Source: Reclinomonas americana ATCC 50394
Taxonomy: Eukaryota > Jakobida > Jakobea > Jakobida
Direction of reading: 5' to 3'
DNA: 38,913 nt
Assembly (NCBI GenBank): GCA_048213135.1
Contig: PS015252.1
Span: 1 to 38,913, forward strand
The number at the start of each line of letters is the position of its first letter. Position 1 is the stretch's first letter. Shown in pieces: positions 1 to 11,263 of the stretch. The translations under genes and the position numbers were made by a program. The notes beneath the pieces are model-generated. The model saw only the letters and a program-made list of their open reading frames with translations. It made no database searches and was not told the origin of the DNA.

Positions 1-1491
1 GCCGCCCTCGGCCACCGCCGGAATGACATTGAAGGAGAAGTTGATCCAGTCCTTGGTGGTGCCGCCCTTGACCCACGTGAGGTTCACGCTGGTCACGTCG
101 CCAAGCTCGCGCTTCCGTCCCAGCTCCTTCGACTCCTCGCCCACCAGCTGCTCTTGCGAGTCGCGGTACTCCATGAGAATGTCCGCAAAGTTCACCTTTT
201 GCAAGCAAAACCATTGGCGCTTGCGCGGAGGGAGGGAGGAAGGGGCAGACGACGACGCAACAAGTTTCGACATGGCAGTGCCCTTGACGAAGCGGCTGCC
301 GTGGCCGGGTGGGCCGGTGGCCTTGATGCGGAACACTGCGGGTGACGCACACAGAGAGAGGACGTGTGAGACGACAAGCGAGGAAGTAGGGAACTCCAGC
401 AAGTTGTGCAACGCAACGCCAAATGGCACGCTCGCCGTAATTGAGCGGCACCGTCGGCGTCGGATCGGCGAGACCCTCGTCGATGAGAACAGCCAGGTTG
501 AGCCGCGTGAACTCCTCCGTGTGCACCCACATGTGCACGCCGGCGGCCTCGGCCTTGCCGCCGATTTCCTCGTCTGCGGCGACGGGAGAGAAGGGGTGGG
601 CAAAAGAGACGCAAGAGCGCGGGGACTGAGGACCTCACCTGGCACGTAAAAGATGTGAATGGTCCGGCGCGGCACGAATCCACTCTCCTTCAACCGCGCC
701 GCCGCAAACATGTGCTGCACACCGACCGACTTCATGTCTTGCGATCCACGCGCATAGATGCGGCCGTCGACTGCAACAACAACAACAACAATGCCAGTGA
801 GCAGACAAAGAGCGTGCGTGCGCTGTGTGAGTGAGCACGCATGCCTTCCTCGGCGGCAAACGGCGGGTACGTCCACTTGTCGCTCTCCGCCGGCACCACA
901 TCCATGTGCGAGATGAAGCCGACCGAGGGCAACTCCGGCTGCGTGCCGCGCCACGTGACCACAAGGAAAGGCCGATTCGGTCGCAAGGCGAACGAGTGCG
1001 TGGCGAAGCCAAAGCCCTCTGCGACTCTGGACACAGTGGTGAGACACAGGCGGAGAGAGAGAGAGAGAGACGGAGATGCGCGCGCACACTCTCAGAGGAA
1101 CTTTGTCAAGTAGGCGAGCGAGTTTGCATAGTCGGGGTTGGGATGGTCGGTGCGGATGCGAAGATACTCCTGTGTGTCTCGTGTGAGTAGATGGGAGCGG
1201 CGACATGCACAATGCATGCATGCATTCGCACCTTGAAGAAATGCACCATGGTCTCATCTTCACACACACACACACAATGAGTGATCTTGACACGCACACA
1301 CACCCTCTCTCGCATGCACTCACACACGCACCTGAGGTATCCGGCAGAGCATTCCACTCGCGCAACTGATGCAACGGAGAAGACGGAGGAGCGGTCTTCT
1401 CACCAAGCTGCGCGATCCATGAGGAGCCCGCGCCCAAGTACACTGCCCAGATGACCACCACCAGCCACAAGTCCCACCGACGCCACAACAT
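1..1491 (-). CDS. Aminoacylase-1-like M20A metallopeptidase, 3' end outside the window
   Basis: Predicted zinc hydrolase that removes N-acyl groups from amino acids (family role). Exons on the minus strand: 1491-1332, 1257-1232, 1169-1102, 1026-839, 770-639, 573-418, 335-262 and 195 to the window edge; all phases agree. The start ATG at 1491 opens a hydrophobic segment (WLVVVIWAVYLGAG type), suggesting a signal anchor that cytosolic aminoacylase-1 lacks. Metal and catalytic residues of the M20 fold are all visible in order: H-M-D in 'SHMDVVP', D in 'RGSQDMKS', E-E in 'VPDEEIGG', the later E in 'IDEGLADP' and H in 'PGHGSRF'. The region after it ('DVTSVNLTWVKGG') also matches aminoacylase-1. 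The two introns at 336-417 and 196-261 start GTTGCG. The intron at 1027-1101 starts GTTCCT, because the reading frame meets a stop just beyond. Divergent from the EGF gene, 230 bp apart. Confidence 0.88.
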   Translation of the reverse strand, partial: MLWRRWDLWLVVVIWAVYLGAGSSWIAQLGEKTAPPSSPLHQLREWNALPDTSGACVSACERGCVCVSRSLIVCVCVKMRPWCISSRCECMHALCMSPLPSTHTRHTGVSSHPHRPSQPRLCKLARLLDKVPLRVCARISVSLSLSPPVSHHCVQSRRGLWLRHALVRLATESAFPCGHVARHAAGVALGRLHLAHGCGAGGERQVDVPAVCRRGRHACSLTQRTHALCLLTGIVVVVVAVDGRIYARGSQDMKSVGVQHMFAAARLKESGFVPRRTIHIFYVPGEVLSPRALASLLPTPSLPSPQTRKSAARPRPPACTCGCTRRSSRGSTWLFSSTRVSPIRRRRCRSITASVPFGVALHNLLEFPTSSLVVSHVLSLCASPAVFRIKATGPPGHGSRFVKGTAMSKLVASSSAPSSLPPRKRQWFCLQKVNFADILMEYRDSQEQLVGEESKELGRKRELGDVTSVNLTWVKGGTTKDWINFSFNVIPAVAEGG

Positions 1492-1721
1492 GCTGCTTTC
1501 TTTCGCTCACAGAGAGTTCGGAAAAAGGTTGTGAGTGATCGACGGAATGGTCTCGCAATCTTGTCTTACCAGAAAAAAAGGCCAACAGCACAAGTGCAGA
1601 AGTCTCTGTCTATGTGCATTACGCCTCCTGGGAGCTGGGCATTTGCCTTGGGTATTGTGGCAGCCGATATCAGCAAATTTCGAGTTTGTCAGCCGTTTCG
1701 TTGTCAGGATTTGTGGAGCGA

Positions 1722-4700
1722 ATGCAGACGATACGTGCGCGCACCTGTCTGGTTGCGGCACTCGTCGCTGCGTGCTTCCTTGCTGTCGCTGCCCTCTTAT
1801 CCTCGGCTGCTGGTGAGCCTCAGCGCGTGTGCACACTGCGAGCGCGCGTCTCTTTGTTCGTAGACAGTTTCTCTCCCACTCTCTCCGCGCGACTTGTCTC
1901 TCTTTCCTTTTTCTCACACTGTCAATGACATCCAAGCGCACACATACTCTCTCATCCATGCATCCTTGAAAAGATAGGGCGAGAAAAAAGGGAATGCAGA
2001 GAGAGAAACGGTCGACGAGCACAATTTGCGCGCCAAACAAACTCATCATCCATTCGCATACAGTTCTTGTTCCCTCGTCGCTCGTCATCCGCGCCGAGAC
2101 CGCTGGTCAGCTCGTCGACCTCTCGCTTGTGGGCGTACCGACGAATGCTGCATTCACCACCACCTCCACACTCCGAGTGTTTGCATCGCGCACGTGTGAG
2201 GGAGTGGCGCCCACTGTCGTGTCGGCACTGTTGAGTGTCAACAGCAGCAGTGGTGCTGCCACTGTTGCCTTCTCTGCGGCTGCCGACCGTGGTGGCGAGC
2301 GCTTTCTCTGTGTCGACTATGACGGCGTCGCCGCCGATGCATTTGACATGGAGTTTGTCGGCATTGTCTTTGTCTGTGAGTTTTCCTTCCCTTCTCCTCT
2401 GTCCTCGCCTCCCTTCCCGCGCCGCTGACATTCACTTTTTCGATGCAGACGCCTCCCCGTCGTCCACGCCTCCGCTCCCACGGAGCATCCCCCTCGGCAT
2501 GGCGGCATTCTCGATGAGTGTGCCGACGCAGTTCATTCCGCACTCGCCTGTTCCCGGTGCCACCACCACGTTTGAGCTGCGCTCGCAGGCCGACTGCACC
2601 GGCCCGAGTGTAGTCAACACCCAGGTGAAGCTGAAATCCATCGACGGCGCGTCTGTCGTGCTCTCCGTGGCCACCGCCACATCCTTTGGTGAAGGCTCCA
2701 AGGGACCACTGGCCACCGGTACTTGTGCACTGCCGCCCTCGCAGACGGCATTTTTGTGCGGTCGGTGAGTGTACTCCGCGCGTTCGCCTCACTCTGCGCT
2801 CTTCTTCTCGACTCACTCTTTCACAGCTTTCAGTCTGGCGGCCCACTGTTGTATCGATTGCCCGTCGAGTCCGTGTTCCTGGTTGCCAGTACCAACGCCA
2901 AAGCAGGCAGTTCAACGGCAACTCCAGTCGCTTATTCTACACCCACGTTGCTCGAGTTCGGGAAGCAGAACGTCATCACCATCGGCTCCAGCTCACGCAC
3001 GCTGAACGACTGCACAGCCTTCAAGCTCGTCACGTTTGGTCTGGACTGCGCCTCGACCCCGGATTATTCCAGCGCACCATCAGCCACCGGCGCCACCATG
3101 GCCACAATCGGACCGGCGTTGTGCGAGTTCACCACCGGCTGCGCCAGCTTCCTCATCTCTGTCACCCCGAATTCGTCGCTCGGCGGTGCGGCTCTCCAGC
3201 TCTGCGTCGCCGTCAACAATCAAGAGTACAAGCGGACCAGCGAAGCCTTCGTCTCTGGCATCATGGTGCTCACTGGTCAAGCCGATGCACGCATGGGGAA
3301 ATCGAGGAAGGCTACTAGTACCAGCTCAGCCGCTTTCGACTACGACGTAATGACACTCTTTCCTCGGCGTTTCTTTCGTACGCCGCGCGTGCTGTTCGGA
3401 ATTCAGCACTTTGAATATCTCGGCGCCGCAGCGGATACCTACGTCAGCTGTGGCAAGCCGACCGTGTCGACGAGTTCATTGACGACTACCTGCACGGCTT
3501 CAGTGTCGACTTTGAAATTGAGTGCGTTCATGCCCATGCGTTCCTGCAGTGTGTGTCTGTCGACCTACGTCTCTCTTATGCGTGCTTTCGGTGCAGACTA
3601 TCTGGCATTCTACGCGCACCCCGACAGTGCGTATTCTGCAGACGGGCAGCTCAATGTGTCGAACGGCAACGCGTGGACGGGAGCGAGTACCACCAAGAAC
3701 GTGTCGACCGTGAGTCTGTCATTGTCGTGCCACAGAGATGAGTACTGCTGTGTTTGCTGACGTTCTTCTTGGCACAGACGGAGACCGTGTCTGCGAAAGC
3801 CACGTTCGCCACCATTCCCACATATGCGCTCGCCGTGTACGGAGTGAGCACGTCGCGGTTCCCTGTCAAGGGCAACAAGACAGCGCTCTCCGACAACTTT
3901 CTGGCTTCCATCAGCCAGCCGTTCCGCGACAAAGTCCAGATTCGTTCGACGGTGGCTGGAGACGCGCGAGTCTCGAGCCTGTCGCTGTCATTCATCGCCG
4001 CTCCGGCCCGTCCCGATGGCACCAACAGCAGTGGATTTGTTGTTCTCTCGGGAGGTGAGTTTTCCCTGCGCGTGCAGGGGCTCAAGCAGAGACTCACGCT
4101 TGTCGCGACGTAGAAATCACCCACAACTCGAACTTGCTGACGGCCTCTGTCAGTCTCCTTCTGCCTCAGTGTCCCCGAGGCATATTTGCGCCGACACTTT
4201 CGACGCAGCTGTTTCTCCGTGGGTGGCGCACTGCCGGTTCCGGTTCCAGCGTGGGTATGCGTATCGCGCATCGAGTGCTGTCTGACACAATCCGAGTCAC
4301 CACGAAGCTCGTGGACGGTGACTCGTTTGCTGTGGCCTTCACCTACAGCGTCGTCGATCCGGGCGTCGGCAACGCATCATTTGTGACATGGGTGGCCATT
4401 GGCCGGTCTCGTGTGTCGGCGCCAGTCAATTGTCCGCTCGGCTTCGCCGGCTCCGACTGCAGCCGCTGCTCGTTCGACCCCGCCATCACTCAGTGCTCTG
4501 CCGATTTCCTCAACGTGGTGTCGTGCTCAGCAGACGGCACGGTGAGCAGAGTCAAGTGTGCTACTGGTGATGTTTGTCGAGCGTCGTCACCGACCGCAGC
4601 GTCGTGCATCACGCCGTGCACCGTTGAGGGCGCTACAACTTGTCTCACCGACAATAGTGGAGTCGCCACTTGTGTTGGCGGTGCTCTACAGCGCACGCAG

Positions 4701-7700
4701 TGTGACAGTGGAACGCGGTGTGTCCAGTCGTCCAACAACGGTGTGTCGTACGCTGCGTGTGTTTCACTGTGCTCCACCTTTTCGAATCCGTGCTCTGGTA
4801 ACGGCACCTGCACCGCTGACGGCACATGCCGCTGTCGCACGAATTACTTCGGGGTCGGCTGCGATAAGTTCTGCTCGGCCTCTACCACGTGTTCGGGGAA
4901 GGGCGCCTGTCGTACGGATGGTTCGTGCAACTGCAACTCGGATTTCTTCGGCAGTGACTGCTCTGCATACTGTGTGCCATTTTCCACATGCTCTGGTCGC
5001 GGTTCTTGCAAGGCCGATGGAACATGTCAGTGTGACGCAGGCTATTATGGATCGTCGTGTAACGTCAGTTGTATCGCCGCCAGCACATGCTTCGGCCACG
5101 GTTCGTGCAAGACGGACGGAACGTGTCAGTGTGTTGGTGACTATGTCAACAGCAACTGCAGTTGCAGCCCATCGGTGACATGCTCCGGTCACGGTTCGTG
5201 CAACGCCAATGGATCGTGCCAGTGTGATGCGAATTACTACGGATCATCGTGCAACGTCAGCTGTGTGGCGAGCAGCACATGCAGCGGTAACGGTACGTGC
5301 AAGACGGACGGAACGTGTCAGTGCACCGGCGACTATGTCAACAGCAACTGCAACTGCAGTCCGTCGGTGACGTGCTCTGGTCACGGTTCGTGCAACGTCG
5401 ATGCGACGTGCCAGTGCGACGCTGGATTCAGTGGTTCGTCGTGCAGCAGCAGTACTGGTGGGTCAACATGCAATGCTGCAACAACATGCTCTGGTCACGG
5501 TTCGTGCCAGGTGGATGGAACATGCCAGTGTGACGCGGGCTACTACGGGTCGTCGTGCAGCGTCAACTGCGTGGCGGCCACCACGTGCTCCGGTCATGGT
5601 TCATGCAACGTCAACGGAACGTGCCAGTGTNNNNNNNNNNNNNNNNNNNNCTGGTCACGGTTCGTGCAATGTTGACGGATCGTGCCAGTGTGATGCGAAT
5701 TACTACGGATCGTCGTGCAGCGTGAACTGTGTAGAAGCCAACACGTGCTCCGATAACGGTACATGCAAGATGGATGGAACGTGCCTGTGTAATGCAGATT
5801 TCTTTGGGCCGTCGTGCAGTGTAAACTGCGTGGCCGACGTCACGTGCTCTGGTCACGGTACATGTAAGTCAGACGGGTCGTGTCAGTGTGACAGCGACTA
5901 TGTCAACAGCAACTGCAACTGCAGTCCGTCGGTAACGTGCTCCGGTCATGGTTCGTGCAAATCGGACGGCACCTGCCTCTGCAGCTCCGACTATTACGGA
6001 TCATCGTGCAGCGTCAACTGCTTGTTCTCGAGCACGTGTTCTGGTAATGGCACGTGTAAGACGGACGGAACGTGTCAGTGCACTGGCGACTATGTCAACA
6101 GCAACTGCAACTGCAGTCCGTCGGTGACGTGCTCCGGACACGGGTCGTGCAACGCCGATGGAACGTGCCAGTGTGACAACGGATTCAGTGGCGTGTCGTG
6201 CAACAGCGCCGGCTCATCATGCACCGCCGCCTCCACATGCTCCGGTCACGGCTCGTGTCAGACGGATGGGACGTGTCTGTGTGCTGCAGATTATTTTGGG
6301 CCATCATGCAGCGTCAACTGTGTGGCGGCCACCACGTGCAGTGGTCACGGCACGTGCAAAGTCGACGGTTCGTGCCAGTGCGACAGCGGATTCAGTGGCT
6401 ACTCGTGTGCTATTGGATCGGAATGTACCGCCGCCACCACATGTTCCGGCAATGGGTTCTGCAAGACCGACGGCACATGTCTGTGTACCGGTGACTACGT
6501 CAACGGCAGCTGCAACTGCAGTCCGTCGGTGACGTGTTCCAGTCATGGATTGTGCAAATCGGACGGAACGTGCCTGTGCAGCTCTGTGTGGAGTGGTGAG
6601 TCAAAGCCTGTCTGTCGCTGGATTGTCGCTGGGCGATTGCTGTTGGTTAACACGTCAGTGTGCATGCAGGATCATCTTGCGCATGCGCAGATTTCAAAGT
6701 CAGCTTTGCCGCCACTTGGCAGTCCGTGTTTACCAACAGCGACGGGTCGTCCATAGTGGCTGTCGCGGACAAGACGCTGTACGCATCTGTCGACCGGGGG
6801 CAGTCGTGGGCCACGTTCCCATTTAACCCCATCCGATGGTGGTCCATTGTCGCTAACGAGGATGCAACTCGGATTCTCGCCGCCGGCGAGACCGGCACGT
6901 TGTACTACACGCGGAGCACGTCATCTGACGCGTTTTCCAGTTCTGTGACGGTCTCGTCCGGTCTTGGCGGCGCCGGTATCGCCTCCTCAGCATCTGGCAG
7001 CAGCACCTTGGATGTTATGCTGTTTACGAGTGCAGCGTCCGTGGCACCACTGCAGCGGCTGCGGTTTTCCACTGATGGTGGTGTAACGTGGCTAACAGGC
7101 GACAACGGTACGGCACGTAACTGGTCGGCTGTGGCTGTCAGTCGCGATGGGAGTAAGCTGGCGGCCGCGGTGAACAGCGGGCAGATTTACCTTGCATCAA
7201 CCGCTGCTGGAGTCACTGGCGCATGGACAACAGTCGAGTCTAGTCGAGCGTGGTCGGCGATTGCCCTGAGTGGAAACGGGACGAAAATGATCGCGGCTGT
7301 GAATGGTGGACAATTGTACACGTCTGTCAACTCGGGAGCCAGCTGGGTTGCCAGAGAGTCAACTCGCAACTGGGTGTCTGTGGCCTCCGACTCCACCGGC
7401 GACAAGCTGGTCGCCGCTGTGAGCGGCGGCCAGATCTACACGTCCACTGACGCAGGAGTGACGTGGACTGCTCGTGCTACGGTGCAGTTGTGGACCTCTG
7501 TGGCCTCCAACGCTGACGGCACTCGACTGCTGGCTGGCGTGGGCAACTTTGGTCAGCTCTTTACGTCGTCTGATTCCGGCGTCACCTGGAATGTGGAGTA
7601 TGGGACGAATGTGCAAACGACACAGTGGTTTGCTGGTGCCATGAGCCGCAACGGCAACAAGATGTATGCTGCCATCAAGAACGGGCCGGTGTATCGGTCG

Positions 7701-8465
7701 GTGGACGCTGGTGCGACTTGGACGACTCTGGGCTCGACGCGCAACTGGTTCTCCCTCTATTCGAGTGCTGACGGTAACACACTGTATGCCGTCATTGGTA
7801 GCACCAGCGGTGTTCTTGTGTCCACTGACGCGGGAGAGACGTGGGTATCCCGAGGTTCGGGGTCCACATTTTCGTCGACGTCAATCGCCGTTGCGAAGAA
7901 CGGAACCGTCTATGCCGGCGTCGGTACCACGATACAGTATTCTACCGACGCGGGGTTTACGTGGCACGTGCTGACCGGCAGTCCTCGGTCGACTTTGTTG
8001 GCGACAAGTGATGATGGAATGGTCATCTACTCTACTCAAAGCGGCAGAGTCGTCAGTGCATCATTTGACGGTGGCCAGACATGGGCCACGGTGCAGATCA
8101 GCGACTCGTGGCTGTCGTTGTCGTGCAGCGGTGATGGCAGCCGAGTCGCGGTTATCACTGCCACCACGCTGCTGTCGTCCTCCGATTTCGGTGCCACGTG
8201 GAGTTCCGCCTCGCCAGCCGCCGACAGCGCGTGGCATCGCGTGGCGGTGAGCAGCGATGGCACGCAGATCGCCGCCTTTGACAACACCTCGCTCCTCCTC
8301 TCCACAGATGGTGTCACGTTCACCGCGCGATCGAATGCGACCGTGACTTCCTCCTCAGCGTTCAACATTTACGTTCTCAGTGCCGATCTGCGCAAGTACC
8401 TCGCGTCGCACTACGCCGCCGGATTCGGATTCCCAGTGCTGGCCATTGGCGGCGACTGTGGCTGA
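1722..8465 (+). CDS. Secreted EGF-array protein with C-terminal Asp-box (BNR/sortilin-like) propeller
   Basis: Exons 1722-1812, 2064-2375, 2449-2764, 2827-3521, 3597-3709, 3778-4054, 4114-6595 (contains the 20-N gap) and 6670-8465; the phases close throughout. The first exon codes a clear signal peptide ending SSAA. About 800 residues follow that I do not recognise, rich in Ser/Thr and Val. From about 4770 there are 19 visible EGF-like units, then about 600 residues with roughly ten Asp-boxes (S-x-D-x-G-x-T-W, e.g. STDAGVTW, SSDSGVTW, STDAGETW) spaced like the blades of a propeller. There is no C-terminal membrane segment or GPI-type tail, so a secreted matrix or adhesive protein is inferred. 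Intron 1 (251 nt) is unusually long for this window. The 75-nt intron at 3522-3596 is a multiple of three and open, so its retention would keep frame. Stop TGA at 8463-8465. Confidence 0.85.
4770..6690 (+). repeat. Tandem EGF-like repeat array, at least 19 units
   Basis: Each unit is about 30 to 35 residues built on C-S-G-H-G-S/T-C, then D-G-T-C-x-C, then a closing C. Two forms recur: one ends in a YYGSSC-x-V-x-C type loop, the other in 'DYVNSNCNC' followed by 'SPSVTC', and they tend to alternate. Neighbouring units are close to identical at DNA level, which suggests recent duplication or gene conversion. It also explains the assembly gap at 5631-5650. Confidence 0.9.
5631..5650. other. Assembly gap, 20 N, inside the EGF array
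   Basis: The reading frame before the gap ends on a full TGT codon at 5630. After the gap the coding frame needs one base before 'CT GGT CAC'. The true missing length must therefore be a multiple of three plus one, so the 20 N are a placeholder. At minimum the rest of one EGF unit is missing. Confidence 0.9.
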
Positions 8466-8561
8466 TGTGAATGAACAAAGAGAGAGCGTTATGCCTCGCT
8501 CCCTTTCCCACCTCTAACACATCGCCCACTCACAACTGTACTTTGCCGTACAAAAGTTCAT

Positions 8562-8674
8562 TCAGCCCCACGTTGCTGGCGAGGCCAATGCAGCGTCAAC
8601 GTCGCGCTGAGTCGGCGCCTGCATGGATGGCGGTAACTCACTCTGTGCCTTTGCTGCCACTGGCAGCTCTTGCA

Positions 8675-8714
<40 letters not shown>

Positions 8715-8916
8715 TTGATAGCGAAACGAGTCGTACCACAGCTGTCGAAGCCGCCGATGTGTCGCACTCTCTGTTGTCACACACAATGAGCGAAATTGAT
8801 GTGTGTGTGCACACGGACATGCACAAAACGCAACGCAGATGCTGTTGCCGCGCTATCGCCACATCCGCAAAGCTCCGATTGCAGTACTCACAATGCCACT
8901 TGGGGCGGCCGCGCAT
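8562..8916 (-). CDS. ZMAT5-like U1-type zinc finger protein with polyglutamine tract
   Basis: Two exons, 8916-8835 and 8770-8562, encode 96 residues. The first exon gives C-E-Y-C. Splicing supplies the two histidines as H-x5-H (QQHLQSATH), so the finger is complete only after this 64-nt intron, which starts GTTGCG, is removed. The next segment 'RRLRQLWYDSFR' matches the ZMAT5 (U11/U12 snRNP 20K) segment after the finger, and the C-terminal 'ELPPSMQAP...WG' resembles the ZMAT5 tail. The CCCH finger found between these parts in ZMAT5 is absent, and 14 glutamines (2 CAA, 12 CAG) stand in its place. ZMAT5 is a minor-spliceosome component, so a splicing role is inferred. A U1-C-like protein is the alternative. 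Tail to tail with the EGF gene, 96 bp apart. Confidence 0.7.
8676..8711. repeat. (CTG)12 trinucleotide repeat coding polyQ on the minus strand
   Basis: Twelve uninterrupted CTG units. On the minus strand they are CAG codons within the zinc-finger gene, extended by two CAA codons. The plus-strand reading would be polyalanine or polyleucine and lies in no supported gene. Confidence 0.9.
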
Positions 8917-9091
8917 CGACCACACGAACAACAAAGCGAGACAGTGATCCATGCTCGCCGTGCATCCATTGTCCTTTGTCACTGCATTTTTTTGCGCGCA
9001 TTCACGGGAGCGGCGTGCCTCCTTCCCCCCACTCCCCGTTACCCCATTCTCGCTATCCCGTTGCACCACCATCATCTAGTGGGAAGACAAT

Positions 9092-11066
9092 ATGATTCGC
9101 GGTGAGTGGCAAGTGGAGTTTGAGGGTTGCACATTTTCCTCCCCCACATGCGCACACACGCACACACACACGCGCGTACGCCTTGCTCATTCGTTTGTGT
9201 CATGCTGAATGGGCGCAGGAGGCGTCGAGTACAGCGACGACGCTGTGGCCAGCCTGCGTGTTGCGTGAAAAAAAACTTGTGGTTCTGTGATTCCTGCAAT
9301 TTGAGCTGCATCACTTACATGCACACACACACACGCANNNNNNNNNNNNNNNNNNNNTCTCTCTCTCTCCCTGGCGGAGAAGACCGTCGCGCTGTGATTA
9401 TTTCTCCGTGTTTTGCGTGACCTCATGCTCACATGCTCGTTGTTGCTGATGCAGTTGGCTCGCCTGCAGCCTACGAGGACGTGCCGGTGCCTGTGGCGCG
9501 CACGGACTCGCCTCTGCCGGAGCCTGTGCCTGCGGAGGAGGCGGCGCGTGTGTTTGCCGAGGCGCAGCGGCAAGAGGAAGAGGAGGCGGCGGCGGAGGCG
9601 GAGGCTCGGTGTGTGTGTGTTGCAGTTCACTCACACCAAGTGTTGGCGGTGAACTGTTGTTGCTCACACACACATGCATTCGGTGGTGCGACTGCGCAGC
9701 TCGGATGTGACACGCGCGTCGGCGACTGCGGCGGCGGCGGCGGCGTCGCGTCGGCCGGCGGAGAGCCCTCAACCGGGTCGCACGCTGTCGCTCACGCGTC
9801 GTTGCGTTGTTTGGCTTGTCACTGGTGTTCGTGTTGTGCTCATCGCCCTTCGTCGATGCATGTAGAGCTGCGGCATGAGTTCTTTGAGGAGGAGACACTG
9901 GCGCAGGCACCGGCCCAGCTGGGTGCGCAGCTGCGCACGCTGGAGATGTTTGTCACGGATATGAAGCAGTTCCGTGATCGCATCGACCAGACGACAGTGT
10001 CGCACTTGATGCGCTCGGCGGCGCGTGGTGCGCCAGCGCGGCCGCTACGTGAGGTCGTCGAGGAGAGCAAGACGCTGATTGACGCGCTGCTGGACGAGTT
10101 CCGCTACTACATGGACACAACGCGTCCGTCGGCGACTGCAGTGTCAACGCCCATCAACAGCAGCGCCAGTGCGCCGCCGTCGGTGCCCTCCAGTGCCTCC
10201 ACCACCCCCATCACATCGCCTACGAATGCCAATAACGGCATCGCCGTTCCGCCTGCACGTCGTCCGGCCCCACCACCGCCCCCACCACCCAAGGCTGTTG
10301 AAGCTGCGCCGGCTGTGGCGCCTGTCGCGGCACCTGTCGTGGCACCCCCGGCAGCCCCGGAAGCGACGCCAGTCGCGGCACCGCTCGCTGGTCTGGCCTT
10401 GCCCGCGTATCCCGATGTACCACCCGTCACCGCAGCTGCAGCGCCGGCTGCGCCTGCGCCAAGTTCCGAGCCCTCTTCCCCAGCTGCTGGCCGAGTGCAA
10501 GAAGGTTGCGTATAATTTATTACGCCGGCACTCGTCTCTCCGCTCATTCGTCCCCGTCGCAGTCGTCAGCACAGAAGGCGGTGTGAAGCGAATGAGCATG
10601 GCGTTGGAGGGTCGCATCATGGCCGGTCTGCAGTCGAATGTTCGCCAGGCCGACGTTCACGGACACCCGTCGGCGGAAGTAACGGAGCCAGTGCCACGGA
10701 CGCGATCGCGCGTGGATTTTGTCGTGCCCGGTGTGCTNNNNNNNNNNNNNNNNNNNNNNNNNNNNNNNNNNNNNNNNNNNNNNNNNNNNNNNNNNNNNNN
10801 NNNNNNNNNNNNNNNCCGCCATTTTGGTGTACGAGCCGGAGCGGGCGCGCGTCAGAGTCGATGCTCCTTGTGATGAGGAGGATGCAGGTGGTGCAAGCGA
10901 GTGCGTGTGTGTGTGTGTCGGAGAAATGTCGTGCGAGGCCAGCGGCGCCGCGGGAGGCGCGACTGGCGCAGGTGCGGATGCAGCGGCCGTGGGAGAGCCA
11001 CTGCTGTCTTCGCTGGCGAGTGGGCCGGCGTCGACCACGAGCTCACCGTCCATGTTTTTTGTGTAA
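9092..11066 (+). CDS. Unrecognised coiled-coil and proline-rich protein
   Basis: Proposed exons: 9092-9101, 9219-9257, 9455-9608, 9700-9800, 9866-10504, 10563 to gap, and after the gap to the stop at 11064-11066. Phases agree up to the gap. The N-terminus is acidic and Ala/Glu-rich (QRQEEEEAAAEAEA). A helical segment follows with 'LEMFVTDMKQFRDRI' and 'VVEESKTLIDALLDEFRYYM', then a long Pro/Ala linker with a PPPPPP run. After this comes a conserved-looking stretch 'KRMSMALEGRIMAGLQ'. I recognise no catalytic motif or family. The introns at 9801-9865 and 10505-10562 start GTTGCG. The first exon codes three residues plus one base, and the exon after the gap is placed only by its open frame. Head to head with the zinc-finger gene, 175 bp apart. 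Confidence 0.65.
9338..9357. other. Assembly gap, 20 N, in an intron
   Basis: The gap lies between a (CA)n tract and a (TC)n tract inside the third-exon-flanking intron of the coiled-coil gene. A simple-sequence break is the likely cause. Confidence 0.85.
10738..10815. other. Assembly gap, 78 N, in the coiled-coil gene
   Basis: Coding sequence is open on both sides but in different frames, so an intron border or a wrong gap length lies here. Confidence 0.85.
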
Positions 11067-11263
11067 TGATGATGAAATACTGAGTGGGACACACTGCGTA
11101 CGAGCTCGGGCAGGCAGGCAGGCACTCGACGCGGGTGCTGCCTGGTGAGCATTGTGGTGCGGTGTACGAGTCGTTGCGTCGAACGCCAGTAGTTGTCGCG
11201 AACTGCAATCTTATCGAAGTCACTTGCAGTTGTCGCGATCACCTGCAGCTGTGTTGTGCTTTA

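Noticed and set aside
1400-1445. A possible 38-nt intron in aminoacylase exon 1 (GTGAGAAG...CATCAG)
   Set aside because: The exon is open straight through and frame-consistent, and 38 nt is shorter than any supported intron here.
8471-8947. Plus-strand frame with polyalanine
   Set aside because: It is the shadow of the CAG repeat in the minus-strand zinc-finger gene, with no homology or splice support.
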